DNA from: Lepidurus packardi
Lineage: Eukaryota; Arthropoda; Branchiopoda; Notostraca; Triopsidae
DNA length: 64,000 nucleotides
NCBI GenBank assembly: GCA_023053545.1
Contig: JAKZAN010000066.1
Coordinates: 141,226 to 205,225, forward strand
Reading direction: 5' to 3'
Under the pieces are notes generated by a model. The model searched no databases, was not told where the DNA came from, and saw only the letters and a program-made list of their open reading frames with translations. Numbering within the stretch: position 1 is the stretch's first letter; each line of letters starts with the position of its first letter. This document shows positions 39,503 to 50,480 of this stretch, piece after piece. The position numbers and the translations under genes were made by a program.

Positions 39503-39904
39503 ATGATGAACTTTGAAATAATCACCTTACCGGTAATTAACGATTCCCGCGGAAATATAGCTGTAATCGAAAATAAAGCTGCACCGTTTGAAATCAAACG
39601 GGTGTATTATCTCTTTGACGTGCCCAGTAGTTCAAAACGCGGCGGGCATGCTCATAAAGAACAATCTGAATTGCTGATCGCGGTGTCAGGAAGCTTTGAT
39701 GTGATTTTAAATGACGGAGCAACATCCGAAACAATTACGCTGAATAAACCACAAAAAGGATTATTGATCAAAACAAACACTTGGCGAGAATTGCAGAATT
39801 TTTCTGCTGGTGCAATATGTTTAGTTGTTTCTTCTGGTGAATTTGACGAGGCGGACTACATCAGGGATTATGCAGATTTCGTGAGATATCTGCAGACTAT
39901 TTAA
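39503..39904 (+). CDS. fdtA: dTDP-4-oxo-6-deoxyglucose 3,4-ketoisomerase (FdtA/QdtA-like cupin)
   Basis: This 133-residue cupin matches the FdtA/QdtA/WxcM-like family. DSRGNIAVIE comes early, then KRGGHAHKEQSELLIAVSG with His49 and His51 as the probable catalytic pair, and the closing SSGEFDEADYIRDY. The enzyme moves the keto group of dTDP-4-oxo-6-deoxyglucose from C4 to C3 and so supplies the substrate for the FdtB-like aminotransferase at 34221. The C4 stereochemistry of its product decides between Fuc3N and Qui3N and is not clear from sequence. Its 3' end overlaps the convergent GT2 gene by eight bases. Confidence 0.88.
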   Translation: MMNFEIITLPVINDSRGNIAVIENKAAPFEIKRVYYLFDVPSSSKRGGHAHKEQSELLIAVSGSFDVILNDGATSETITLNKPQKGLLIKTNTWRELQNFSAGAICLVVSSGEFDEADYIRDYADFVRYLQTI

Positions 39905-40823
39905 AAGTAGTAAATCGAATGCCTTTCCGAAGAAAAATGCTTTTAAACAACTGAATAAGAGTTATAAAAGAAGGAGGTAAATTGAGTAAAATGTGCTGTT
40001 TCCAATTCAAGTTAGCCCAATCGATTTCCTTTTTTAATTTTTTAAACAAATATTGGTCGCCGCTTATTTTATACTTTTTAGCAAAAATGTACCGGTGAAA
40101 ATCCAAGTATTTTTTGATTGATCCGTTGCCGGTATAAAAGTCTTCGTAACCTTTAAGATCTGGAATGGTTTTGTGTCTAAAATCGGAGGTGGTTATTTGA
40201 TGCTCTGATATTGTTCGATATTGCACAAACGATTTGTTATCATATGCTAATATAAACGAGGCATTTGCTCTAATATTAAAGTCGATATCTTCCGCAAATG
40301 TGATTTTTTCGTCGAAAACACCAACCGCTTCAAATACGCTTTTGGATACGCATAAACTACAAGGATGGTATATTGGTTGTCTCAATCCTACACTAAAAAA
40401 GTCTGCAACTTGGCCTGATTCTGTTTTGTTTTCAGGTAATAAGATTAAATTATTCGGATACAATTCTTCATAATTTGTGGCAAATAAACGCGCGTCGGGG
40501 AATGATTGTATTAAATCGTAAATCGTCTGCAAAAATGCCGGTTTCCACAAATCATCTGCATCTAAAAAGGCAATATATTCGGAAGTTGCGGCTAAAATTC
40601 CCGTATTTCGTGAAGCTGATAATCCTTTGTTTTCGGAATGCTTGATAATCTTAATCTTATCAGATTCAATCTTTGAAACAATGTTCAAACTATTGTCTGT
40701 AGAACAATCGTCGACCACTATTATTTCAAAATCGTCAAAAGTTTGCGTCAGGACACTTTGCACTGCATCAGCCACGAAGTTGGCTTTATTGTAAAGCGGA
40801 ATTACAACGCTAAAGTATGACAT
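39897..40823 (-). CDS. Glycosyltransferase family 2
   Basis: This 308-residue protein begins MSYFSVVIPLYNKANFVADA and contains EIIVVDDCSTDNSL and AFLDADDLW, the nucleotide-binding and DxD metal-binding motifs of the GT-A fold in family GT2. The C-terminal part (about 230-308) is basic and ends in an amphipathic helical segment. Substrates are unknown. It is the last gene of the polysaccharide locus and is transcribed towards fdtA. It lies 44 bases downstream of the ftsE-type gene on the same strand, so read-through from that gene is possible. Confidence 0.85.
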   Translation of the reverse strand: MSYFSVVIPLYNKANFVADAVQSVLTQTFDDFEIIVVDDCSTDNSLNIVSKIESDKIKIIKHSENKGLSASRNTGILAATSEYIAFLDADDLWKPAFLQTIYDLIQSFPDARLFATNYEELYPNNLILLPENKTESGQVADFFSVGLRQPIYHPCSLCVSKSVFEAVGVFDEKITFAEDIDFNIRANASFILAYDNKSFVQYRTISEHQITTSDFRHKTIPDLKGYEDFYTGNGSIKKYLDFHRYIFAKKYKISGDQYLFKKLKKEIDWANLNWKQHILLNLPPSFITLIQLFKSIFLRKGIRFTTFK

Positions 40824-40867
40824 TCTTACAATTTAATGATCAAAACAATGGGCTTTCCCAGAAAATA

Positions 40868-41551
40868 TTAAACGGTGCGTTGCACAACTTCAAATACCGT
40901 TGCGTTTTCGCATTTAAGCGTTTTAGAAGGGAATTTCATGATTAAGGCATAATCGTGCGTTGCCATAATGATTGTTTTTCCGTTAGCATTGATTTTGCGC
41001 AGCGTTTCCATTACTTCAACACTGGTTTGAGGATCTAGGTTTCCGGTTGGTTCGTCTGCAAGTATCAGCTCAGGATCATTGAGCAGCGCTCTTGCAATTG
41101 CTACGCGCTGTTGCTCTCCTCCCGAAAGCTGGTGCGGCATTTTATTGGTGAAGTTTTTCAAATCAACTTTAGTTAAAACTTCATCAATTTTCTCTTGCAT
41201 CTTCAATTGGTCAGTCCAGCCTGTTGCACGCAACACAAAAAGCATGTTTTCATTAACATTCCGATCGGGAAGCAATTTAAAATCCTGAAAAACGATGCCA
41301 ATTTTCCGCCTCAAAAACGGAATCTGGCTTTCTTTCAACGAAGCCAGATCGAAATCAACAATAGTAGCATGACCTTCAGTTAAGGGCAAGTCTGCATACA
41401 AAGTTTTCATCAAACTGCTCTTTCCTGAACCAGTTTTGCCAATGATATAAATGAATTCACCTTCGTTAACTTGCAAGTTTACATCAGATAAAATTATCTT
41501 ATGTTCTTGATAAACAGTTACATCTTTAATCGAAAGTATTGGGTTTGACAT
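40868..41551 (-). CDS. ftsE: FtsE-like ABC transporter ATP-binding protein
   Basis: The 227-residue length fits FtsE/LolD-type ATPases. Motifs are Walker [11 protein letters not shown]-loop [14 protein letters not shown], signature [15 protein letters not shown], Walker [13 protein letters not shown] and the switch His in MATHDY. FDFKLL/FQDFKLL with NVNENM favours FtsE, the ATPase that works with FtsX to control peptidoglycan hydrolysis during division. No ftsX gene is adjacent or elsewhere in this window, so the partner must be encoded at another site. It is divergent from the TPR gene at 41736, with 184 bases between them. Confidence 0.82.
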   Translation of the reverse strand: MSNPILSIKDVTVYQEHKIILSDVNLQVNEGEFIYIIGKTGSGKSSLMKTLYADLPLTEGHATIVDFDLASLKESQIPFLRRKIGIVFQDFKLLPDRNVNENMLFVLRATGWTDQLKMQEKIDEVLTKVDLKNFTNKMPHQLSGGEQQRVAIARALLNDPELILADEPTGNLDPQTSVEVMETLRKINANGKTIIMATHDYALIMKFPSKTLKCENATVFEVVQRTV

Positions 41552-41702
41552 GTCAATTTGTTTTCCGTAAAAGTAATAAGATATTGATGGTTTTCAAATT
41601 TTTTTTGGACACATAATTAAAAGGTTCTGCACTTGAACAAATGTTAAGAACGATGTTGATAATAAAACCTTAAAATGAACCGTTATTAACAACATATTGC
41701 GA

Positions 41703-41710
41703 TAACTTTG
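41703..41710 (+). promoter_or_regulatory. -7 promoter element of the TPR/beta-barrel pair
   Basis: TAACTTTG matches TAnnTTTG and ends 25 bases before the ATG at 41736. Confidence 0.45.
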
Positions 41711-41735
41711 AGATTCTTAAAAAAAAACGATTCAG

Positions 41736-44700
41736 ATGCGTAAATTTTCTTATTTGCTTTTTTTGCTTTTTGTGACACAAATCAGTTCAATCTCGGCGCA
41801 AACCAGCGCTGCTTACAGCCAGGAGCAAGGCGAATTCAACAAAGGTTTAGAATTATACAAAAATAAACAATATCAATCGGCCCAGATTCTGTTTGACCGA
41901 GCGTTTGTTGAAGCCAAAACGGAAGATGCCAAAGCTGATTCTGCTTATTATAGTGCAATATGTGCCATTCGATTGAACCAGGCCGATGCCGATGTTCGCG
42001 TAGAGCGGTTTGTGGCAGACTATCCTTCAAGCAGCAAGCAAAATATGGCTTTCAAAGAAGTGGCACAATATTATTTTGAGCAAGGTCGCTATCCGCAAGC
42101 ATTGGGTTATTTTGATAGGGTAGAAGAAGGTTCGCTTACCAAAAACGAATTGGACAAGTTTAATTTTCAGAAGGGATATTCGTATTTTACTGCTAAAAAT
42201 GAAAATGATGCTAAAACATATTTTAATAAGGTCGTAAACTCAAAAGTTTACGGAGCGGAAGCCAAATATTATTTGGGATTTATGGCTTACGAAGGCAATG
42301 ACTATACGCAAGCAAGCAAGTATTTTGACGCGGTTGCAGGTGAAGATAAATACAAGGAAAAGCTATCCTATTTTCAGGCAGACATGAACTTTAAGCAAGG
42401 CAATTTCCAGAAGGCAATTGAACTGGGGAAAGCTGCAATGGCGAAGTCGAACGCTTCAGAAAAATCAGAGTTGAATAAAATTATCGGCGAAAGCCATTTT
42501 AACCTTAAACAATATGAGCAGTCAATCGCCTATCTAACTGAATATAAAGGAAAAAAGGGCAAATGGAATAATACAGATTTTTACCAGTTGGGCTATGCCT
42601 ATTACAAGAAAAATGATTACGAAAATGCCATTTCGCAGTTCAATAAAATCATAAGTGGCAATGATTATGTTGCCCAGAATGCTTATTACCATTTGGGGGA
42701 AAGCTATCTAAAAACCGACAGGAAGCAACAAGCTTTGAATGCTTTCAAAAACGCTTCGGAAATGACGTTTGACCTCAAAATTCAGGAAGATGCAATGCTG
42801 AATTATGCCAAGCTGAGTTATGAAATTGGCAACTCTTATCAAGCTGTGCCAGACATATTGGCTGGGTTTCTGGAAAAATATCCAAACTCTGGGAGCAAAC
42901 AAGAAGTTGAAAGTTTGTTGATTGATTCTTATATCACTTCAAAAAACTATCAAGGCGCATTACTCTTACTTGAGAAAAACAAAAGCACGAATCGTGCAGC
43001 TTACCAAAAGGTAACATTCTACCGTGGTTTGGAATTGTATACCGACGGGAATTTTACATCGGCACTTGCCATGTTCAAAAAATCGATAGCAGAGCCCAAA
43101 GATGCAAAATTTAGTGCGCGAGCAACTTTTTGGCGTGCAGAAACGGAATACATCTTGGATAATTTTAACGAAGCATTGTTGTCGTTCAAACAATTTCAGG
43201 CATTTCCAGAAGCAAAATCAACTCCGGAAGTACGCAATATAAACTACAATATTGCATACGCTTATTTTAAACAAAAGGAATATGAGCAGGCAGCCAATTA
43301 TTTTCAAAATCATGTGGATGCAGTTAAAGACGATAAAGTGCGGTTGAATGATGCTTATTTGCGTCTTGGCGACAGCCGGTTTGTATCTGGGAAATATTGG
43401 CCAGCAATGGAGGCCTACAACAAAGTTATCGAAATGAAGGGCGTTGATGCTGATTATGCCGCTTTTCAAAAAGCAATTAGCTATGGTTTCGTTCAAAAGA
43501 ACGGCAATAAAATAGATGAGTTGAGCAAGTTTATCCAACAATATCCGCGTTCCAGCTACCGCGATGATGCGATGTTTGAATTGGCAAATACATATGTTGC
43601 AGAAAAAAAATCTGATCAGGCTTTGAAGACATATGACCAATTGATAGCAGATTATAAAGGTGGTTCATTTGCAGCAAAATCTATTCTTAGACAAGGTTTG
43701 ATATACTACAACAGCGATCGCGACCAACTGGCATTAACGAAATTGAAGAAGGTAGCTGCCGAATATCCGCGAACGCCTGAAGCTTTAGAAGCGGTCTCGA
43801 CGGCCCGTTTGATTTATGTTGATTCAGGAAAAGTAGACGAATATGCAACATGGGTTAGAACACTGGATTTTGTTGAAGTTTCTAATGCTGAATTGGAAAA
43901 CGACACTTATGAAGCAGCCGATAAGCAATACCAGCAAAACAATACCAAGCAGGCAATTTCAGGATTTACGTCTTATTTGGCTAAATTTCCAAATGGGATC
44001 CATGCTTTGAAAGCGAATTTCTATTTGGCGCAGTTGTATTTTAACGACGGTTTGGAAGCAAATGCAATTCCGAATTATGAATATGTAATAGCGAAACCAC
44101 GCAACGAATTCACGGAACAATCTTTAGCGCGATTGGCTGCTATTCATTTAAAGAAAACCGATTACACGAAAACAATCGCTGTATTGAAGCGCCTGGAAAC
44201 GGAAGCTGATTTTCCGCAAAACGTAACATTTGCGCAGGCAAATTTGATGAAGACGTATTACGAGCAAAAGGATTACGCAAACGCAGTGACTTATGCCGAC
44301 AAAGTATTGTCAAATCCAAAGACAGACGATAAAGTAAAGGCCGATGCACAGATTATTGTGGCTCGTTCTGCAGTCAAAACAGGTGATGAAACAAAAGCAA
44401 GGGCTGCTTACGCCAAATTGCTCACAATCGCCACAGGAGAGCTTGCTGCAGAGGCGTTGTTTTACGATGCTTATTTCAAAAATAAAGATGGCAAATATGA
44501 AATTTCAAATGCCGCTGTTCAAAAATTATCTAAAAATTATTCTGGATATAAATACTTCGGCGCAAAAGGATTAATTGTTATGGCAAAAAATTTCTACGGA
44601 CTTAAAGACAGTTTTCAGGCGACCTATATTTTAGAAAGTGTCATCAAAAACTTTGGCGTTTATCCAGATGTAATCGAAGAAGCACAAGCCGAATTGAATA

Positions 44701-44747
44701 CAATTAAGGCCCAAGAGTCTAAAACGAATTCGTCAATTACTAACTAA
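41736..44747 (+). CDS. Large secreted tetratricopeptide repeat protein
   Basis: This 1003-residue protein has a signal peptide (LLFLLFVTQISSISAQ). From about residue 30 to the end it is built from TPR-like units, for example FNFQKGYSYFTAKNENDAKTY, DFYQLGYAYYKKNDYENAIS and NAYYHLGESYLKTDRKQQALNA. I count well over 15. No lipobox Cys follows the signal peptide and there is no T9SS tail, so it should be periplasmic. It resembles long TPR proteins of Flavobacteria of no assigned function. Only 39 bases separate it from the beta-barrel gene downstream, so the two are probably co-transcribed. Confidence 0.8.
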   Translation: MRKFSYLLFLLFVTQISSISAQTSAAYSQEQGEFNKGLELYKNKQYQSAQILFDRAFVEAKTEDAKADSAYYSAICAIRLNQADADVRVERFVADYPSSSKQNMAFKEVAQYYFEQGRYPQALGYFDRVEEGSLTKNELDKFNFQKGYSYFTAKNENDAKTYFNKVVNSKVYGAEAKYYLGFMAYEGNDYTQASKYFDAVAGEDKYKEKLSYFQADMNFKQGNFQKAIELGKAAMAKSNASEKSELNKIIGESHFNLKQYEQSIAYLTEYKGKKGKWNNTDFYQLGYAYYKKNDYENAISQFNKIISGNDYVAQNAYYHLGESYLKTDRKQQALNAFKNASEMTFDLKIQEDAMLNYAKLSYEIGNSYQAVPDILAGFLEKYPNSGSKQEVESLLIDSYITSKNYQGALLLLEKNKSTNRAAYQKVTFYRGLELYTDGNFTSALAMFKKSIAEPKDAKFSARATFWRAETEYILDNFNEALLSFKQFQAFPEAKSTPEVRNINYNIAYAYFKQKEYEQAANYFQNHVDAVKDDKVRLNDAYLRLGDSRFVSGKYWPAMEAYNKVIEMKGVDADYAAFQKAISYGFVQKNGNKIDELSKFIQQYPRSSYRDDAMFELANTYVAEKKSDQALKTYDQLIADYKGGSFAAKSILRQGLIYYNSDRDQLALTKLKKVAAEYPRTPEALEAVSTARLIYVDSGKVDEYATWVRTLDFVEVSNAELENDTYEAADKQYQQNNTKQAISGFTSYLAKFPNGIHALKANFYLAQLYFNDGLEANAIPNYEYVIAKPRNEFTEQSLARLAAIHLKKTDYTKTIAVLKRLETEADFPQNVTFAQANLMKTYYEQKDYANAVTYADKVLSNPKTDDKVKADAQIIVARSAVKTGDETKARAAYAKLLTIATGELAAEALFYDAYFKNKDGKYEISNAAVQKLSKNYSGYKYFGAKGLIVMAKNFYGLKDSFQATYILESVIKNFGVYPDVIEEAQAELNTIKAQESKTNSSITN

Positions 44748-44786
44748 TTTGAAAAGCTTCTTGCTTCATTATTATACTATTTTCTT

Positions 44787-46529
44787 ATGAGATTAAATAT
44801 TCAGTATACAATTGCTTTTTTACTTCTGGTGGCATTTCATTCCAATGCACAAAAACGCGATGAAAATATAGGTACAGAAGTTGTGAATGTAGTAAAACCA
44901 TACACAGCAACCATTTCAGATGCTTTTAAAGTAAGAGAAACGCCGACTTTGGACGATGAAGACAATACAAAAAAGGCCCTTGTAAAATATAATATCTTTT
45001 CATTTCCAGTGGCTTCCACATTTGCGCCTGCAAAGGGAAAAGCGGCAGGGGTCGAAAAAAGCAAACAAGAACGTTTGTTTAAAAATTATGCTACACTTGG
45101 TGTTGGCAATTACGGCACAATCAATGGCGAGTTGTTTGTGACGCACGACTTAAATGACAACAGTTATTTGGGTGGGATGTTTCGTCATTTATCTTCAAAT
45201 GGAGGCATTAAAAATATTGATTTAGACGATAGTTTCAGTAAGTCATCACTGGATTTAACTTATGGGCGGAAGTCGGCCGCATTTCATTACAACATTGATT
45301 TGGGTTATGAAAATCAGGCATACAATTGGTACGGATTGCCTTCGGATTTTGGCGCCTTACTTTCACCTGAAGAACGCCGAAATTTCATTGATAAAATTGA
45401 GCCAGGCCACAACTACAATAACTTCTATGCAGGTGGAAAAATTGGTGTTAACGAAGGTTTTTTTGATGATCTTTCCTTACGCTATAATATGTTTTCAGAT
45501 TCTTATGGCTCATCGGAAAACCGATTTTTCGCAAAACCAAATTTTAGTTTTTCTGTAAACGAAACCAAGATAAAAGCCAACATGATTGTGGATTATGTTG
45601 CCGGTTCGTTTGAAAGAAGTTATTCGTTTGTAGACCAATTAAAATATGGATATGCCAACTTTGGGATTGCGCCAAGTTTTAATATGATTAAGGATGATTG
45701 GTCGGTTAATTTTGGTGCAGCTTTCTACTACAGCACCGATTTGGAAAACAGTGATGGCAAATTTTATGTTTATCCGCAAGTCACAGCTTCGTTGAAAGTG
45801 GTGGGCGATTTGATGGTTTTTTATGCAGGTGCGGAAGGTTCGCTTGAGCAAAATTCGTATCGTGATTTCGTAAACATTAACCCGTTTTTGTCGCCAACCC
45901 TAACGGTTGCCCCAACAGATCGCCAATTTGATATTTATGGCGGTTTGAAAGGTAAATTGGCCAATAGTATCAGCTATAATGTGCGGGGTTCATTTGTGAA
46001 CGAGCGCGATAGGAATTTGTTTAAGAGTAACCGATATGATGAAACTGCAACCAATCAAAATTATGCCTTTGGCAATTCTTTTGGGGTAGTTTATGATGAT
46101 CTTAAAACACTGTCATTCTTTGGTGAGCTTAAAGCCGATTTCACAGAAAATATTGCGTTCGGAATCAACGGAACATTTTCGTCGTATACAACTTCAAACG
46201 AAATTGAAGCTTGGAATTTGCCAGCAATTAAAGGTGGTGTAACGTTAGATGTAAATATTACGCAGAAATGGTATGCAGGTGCAAATTTGTATTTCATGGG
46301 AGAAAGAAAGGACTTGCGTCAAACAAACGACTTGAATGACACAGGCAGAATTGTTAGTTTGGCTAGTTATGTTGATGCGAATGCGCATGTTGGTTACAAG
46401 CACAGCGAGCGCCTAACAGGTTTCTTGCGTCTCAACAACCTTGCGAACCAATCTTATAACAAATGGCTAGACTATCCCGTGCAAGGCTTTCAGGTTGTGC
46501 TCGGTGCGAGTTACAAATTTGACTTTTAG
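44787..46529 (+). CDS. Outer-membrane beta-barrel protein (TonB-receptor-like, no plug domain)
   Basis: This 580-residue protein has a signal peptide (YTIAFLLLVAFHSNAQ). A conserved-looking N-terminal segment follows (GTEVVNVVKPYTATISDAFK), then a long series of alternating amphipathic strands, and a C-terminal Phe (GASYKFDF). These are features of an outer-membrane barrel resembling the barrel part of TonB-dependent receptors. I see no TonB box or plug domain, and the protein is shorter than full receptors (usually 700 residues or more). The function is unknown. Its link to the upstream TPR protein suggests a periplasmic/outer-membrane pair. Confidence 0.75.
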   Translation: MRLNIQYTIAFLLLVAFHSNAQKRDENIGTEVVNVVKPYTATISDAFKVRETPTLDDEDNTKKALVKYNIFSFPVASTFAPAKGKAAGVEKSKQERLFKNYATLGVGNYGTINGELFVTHDLNDNSYLGGMFRHLSSNGGIKNIDLDDSFSKSSLDLTYGRKSAAFHYNIDLGYENQAYNWYGLPSDFGALLSPEERRNFIDKIEPGHNYNNFYAGGKIGVNEGFFDDLSLRYNMFSDSYGSSENRFFAKPNFSFSVNETKIKANMIVDYVAGSFERSYSFVDQLKYGYANFGIAPSFNMIKDDWSVNFGAAFYYSTDLENSDGKFYVYPQVTASLKVVGDLMVFYAGAEGSLEQNSYRDFVNINPFLSPTLTVAPTDRQFDIYGGLKGKLANSISYNVRGSFVNERDRNLFKSNRYDETATNQNYAFGNSFGVVYDDLKTLSFFGELKADFTENIAFGINGTFSSYTTSNEIEAWNLPAIKGGVTLDVNITQKWYAGANLYFMGERKDLRQTNDLNDTGRIVSLASYVDANAHVGYKHSERLTGFLRLNNLANQSYNKWLDYPVQGFQVVLGASYKFDF

Positions 46530-46551
46530 AACCAACAGTTTAAAAAATTAT

Positions 46552-46578
46552 AAAGCACGATTTAGTTCGTGCTTTTTT
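46552..46578 (+). terminator. Intrinsic terminator after the beta-barrel gene
   Basis: An 8-bp stem (46553-46560 with 46567-46574) is followed by a T-run to about 46579. It starts 23 bases after the stop codon of the barrel gene. Confidence 0.8.
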
Positions 46579-46597
46579 TATTTGTTTACTTTGCACC

Positions 46598-47047
46598 ATG
46601 ACATTCAAGCAACAAATCCACGCGCAATACCAATTGCTGATTCAAGACAAAATAGACGTTTTTCGCGACATGATTGCTGCGCTTTCTGAGGATTCGAAAA
46701 ACGACGCCAAGGGCTCAGCGGGCGACAAACACGAAACAGCCTTGTCGATGATGCACCTGGAACAAGAAAAACTCAACAGAAAAGTAGCTGAGTTTTTGGA
46801 TATTCAAGAAGTTTTAAACCGCATTAATCCTATCAATGTACCCGATTTCGTGGCTTTAGGCAGCTTGATAAAAGCCAATGAAACGCTGTTGTTTGTTAGT
46901 GCAGCCTTACCTAAAATTACCGTTGATGGCCAGCAGATTATTGCGCTTTCTCCGCAATCACCGTTAGGTGAAAAACTGATGGGAAAGGCTAAAGATTTCG
47001 AGTTTTTGATTGGAAATACGCCCTATAAAATTATTTCGATTCATTAA
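46598..47047 (+). CDS. GreA/GreB-like protein
   Basis: This 149-residue protein has a helical, acidic N-terminal half (about 1-75) that could form a coiled coil. The C-terminal domain contains LSPQSPLGEKLMGKAKDFEFLI, which resembles the SPxGxALLGK and following strand of the GreA FKBP-like domain. The tip region of the coiled coil (about 30-46) is rich in Asp and Glu, as in cleavage factors. A role at the RNA polymerase secondary channel is therefore possible but not shown. I recall homologs labelled 3-oxoacyl-ACP synthase, for which nothing here gives support. It has its own position between two terminated units. Confidence 0.65.
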   Translation: MTFKQQIHAQYQLLIQDKIDVFRDMIAALSEDSKNDAKGSAGDKHETALSMMHLEQEKLNRKVAEFLDIQEVLNRINPINVPDFVALGSLIKANETLLFVSAALPKITVDGQQIIALSPQSPLGEKLMGKAKDFEFLIGNTPYKIISIH

Positions 47048-47167
47048 AATTTAAGTTTTAAAGCATGTCGGAAACTGGCGCATTTGTCAAGGCAATTAAA
47101 TTAACACAATGTTAATAACTTCAATGCTCAAGTGCCGATTTAAGGTCGGAAATCTGTGGCTATTTTA

Positions 47168-47175
47168 TATATTTG
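47168..47175 (+). promoter_or_regulatory. -7 promoter element of gyrB
   Basis: TATATTTG matches TAnnTTTG and ends 38 bases before the gyrB ATG at 47214. Confidence 0.5.
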
Positions 47176-47183
47176 CGTGTTAG

Positions 47184-49180
<1,997 letters not shown>

Positions 49181-49318
49181 GCTAGATAAATGCCGAATTT
49201 AAGTGGGAAGTATCTGCAAAAAAGATAGAGCGGAAAGCGGGAAATAGCTCCAAAAAAAAATAGATGATGCAAGATATTGTATCTCAAATAATAACAAACA
49301 ACTACTAAAAAATACAAG

Positions 49319-50254
49319 ATGAAAGTTACTATTGTAGGTGCCGGAAATGTGGGTGCAACATGTGCGGACGTAATCGCTTACAGGGGGATTGCCTCTGAGG
49401 TGGTTTTATTGGATATTAAGGAAGGATTTGCTGAAGGAAAGGCAATGGACATTAGTCAGTGTGCGGCCAACACAGGTTTCAATACACGTGTTTCGGGCGT
49501 AACGAATGATTATTCGAAAACAGCTGGATCGGATGTTGTGGTGATTACGTCAGGTATTCCGCGGAAACCGGGAATGACGCGTGAAGAATTGATCGGGATT
49601 AATGCTGGCATCGTGAAAGGTGTGGTTGAAAATGTATTGAAATTCTCGCCAGATACGATTGTGGTGGTGGTTTCGAATCCGATGGATACGATGACTTATT
49701 TGGCTTTGCGTTCAACAGGATTGCCAAAAAACAGAATTATTGGAATGGGCGGTGCATTAGACAGCTCAAGGTTTAAATATTATTTATCGAAAGCATTGGA
49801 TAAACCAATCAATGATATTTCAGCGATGGTTATTGGCGGACACGGTGATACGACCATGATTCCGTTGACCCGATTGGCTTCGTATAATGGCATTCCAGTT
49901 TCGGAATTCCTTTCTCAGGAACAATTGGATAAAGTAGCGGCCGATACAATGGTTGGCGGTGCAACTTTAACAGGATTGTTGGGTACGTCAGCTTGGTATG
50001 CGCCAGGTGCTTCTGTGGCCTATTTGGTTGATTCTATTTTGAATGATCAGAAGAAAATGATTGCATGTTCTGTATTATTGGAAGGCGAGTATGGACAGTC
50101 TGATATTTGTTTGGGCGTTCCTTGTATTATAGGCAAGAACGGACTTGAAGAGATTGTGACAATAAATTTGAATGATGCTGAGAAAGCGCTTTTAGCGAAG
50201 AGTGCTGATGCAGTGCGCAATATGAATGCTGACCTTAAATCGGTTTTAGCATAA
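49319..50254 (+). CDS. mdh: Malate dehydrogenase
   Basis: This 311-residue protein of the LDH/MDH family starts with the NAD-binding VTIVGAGNVGATCADVIA and the Asp in LLDIKEG. The substrate-binding arginine is in SGIPRKPGMTREELIGIN, NPMDTMTYLA follows, and the catalytic His is in VIGGHGDTTMIP. The Arg-rich RKPGMTR loop favours malate over lactate. It interconverts malate and oxaloacetate in the TCA cycle. The gene stands alone, with a strong terminator after it; I did not find a clear promoter in the 164 bases upstream. Confidence 0.95.
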   Translation: MKVTIVGAGNVGATCADVIAYRGIASEVVLLDIKEGFAEGKAMDISQCAANTGFNTRVSGVTNDYSKTAGSDVVVITSGIPRKPGMTREELIGINAGIVKGVVENVLKFSPDTIVVVVSNPMDTMTYLALRSTGLPKNRIIGMGGALDSSRFKYYLSKALDKPINDISAMVIGGHGDTTMIPLTRLASYNGIPVSEFLSQEQLDKVAADTMVGGATLTGLLGTSAWYAPGASVAYLVDSILNDQKKMIACSVLLEGEYGQSDICLGVPCIIGKNGLEEIVTINLNDAEKALLAKSADAVRNMNADLKSVLA

Positions 50255-50276
50255 TATAAAACAGTAAATTAAGAAG

Positions 50277-50304
50277 AAGACTGCAAAAATGCAGTCTTTT
50301 TTTT
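50277..50304 (+). terminator. Intrinsic terminator of mdh
   Basis: A perfect 9-bp stem (50277-50285 with 50290-50298) with an AAAA loop is followed by T residues up to 50304. It begins 22 bases after the mdh stop. Confidence 0.88.
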
Positions 50305-50324
50305 GATTTAAATCTGTAAATAAA

Positions 50325-50355
50325 TTGGTTAATGATAGCCATAATTATATATTTG
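50325..50355 (+). promoter_or_regulatory. Promoter of secDF
   Basis: TTGG (50325-50328) and TATATTTG (50348-50355) are separated by 19 bases, the Bacteroidota -33/-7 arrangement. The start codon is 125 bases further, so the leader is long. Confidence 0.6.
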
Positions 50356-50382
50356 CACGTTTCAAAAAAAATTTTTGAAGTG
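50356..50382 (+). promoter_or_regulatory. Hairpin at the 5' end of the secDF leader
   Basis: TTCAAAAA (50361-50368) pairs with TTTTTGAA (50372-50379), and CAC (50356-50358) can pair with GTG (50380-50382) with a two-base bulge. It lies at the expected transcript start of secDF and lacks a terminating T-run. A stabilising or regulatory role is inference. Confidence 0.4.
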
Positions 50383-50480
50383 GCTGATTTTTATTTTTTA
50401 TAGGAGTAGCACTTAAATTTACTTGAAATCAAATAGTTAACAAAAGAACAAAACCAAAAAATAATTAATTTATAGTAGAA

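Noticed and set aside
44787..46529. The beta-barrel gene considered as a full TonB-dependent receptor
   Set aside because: No TonB box, plug domain or adequate length is visible.
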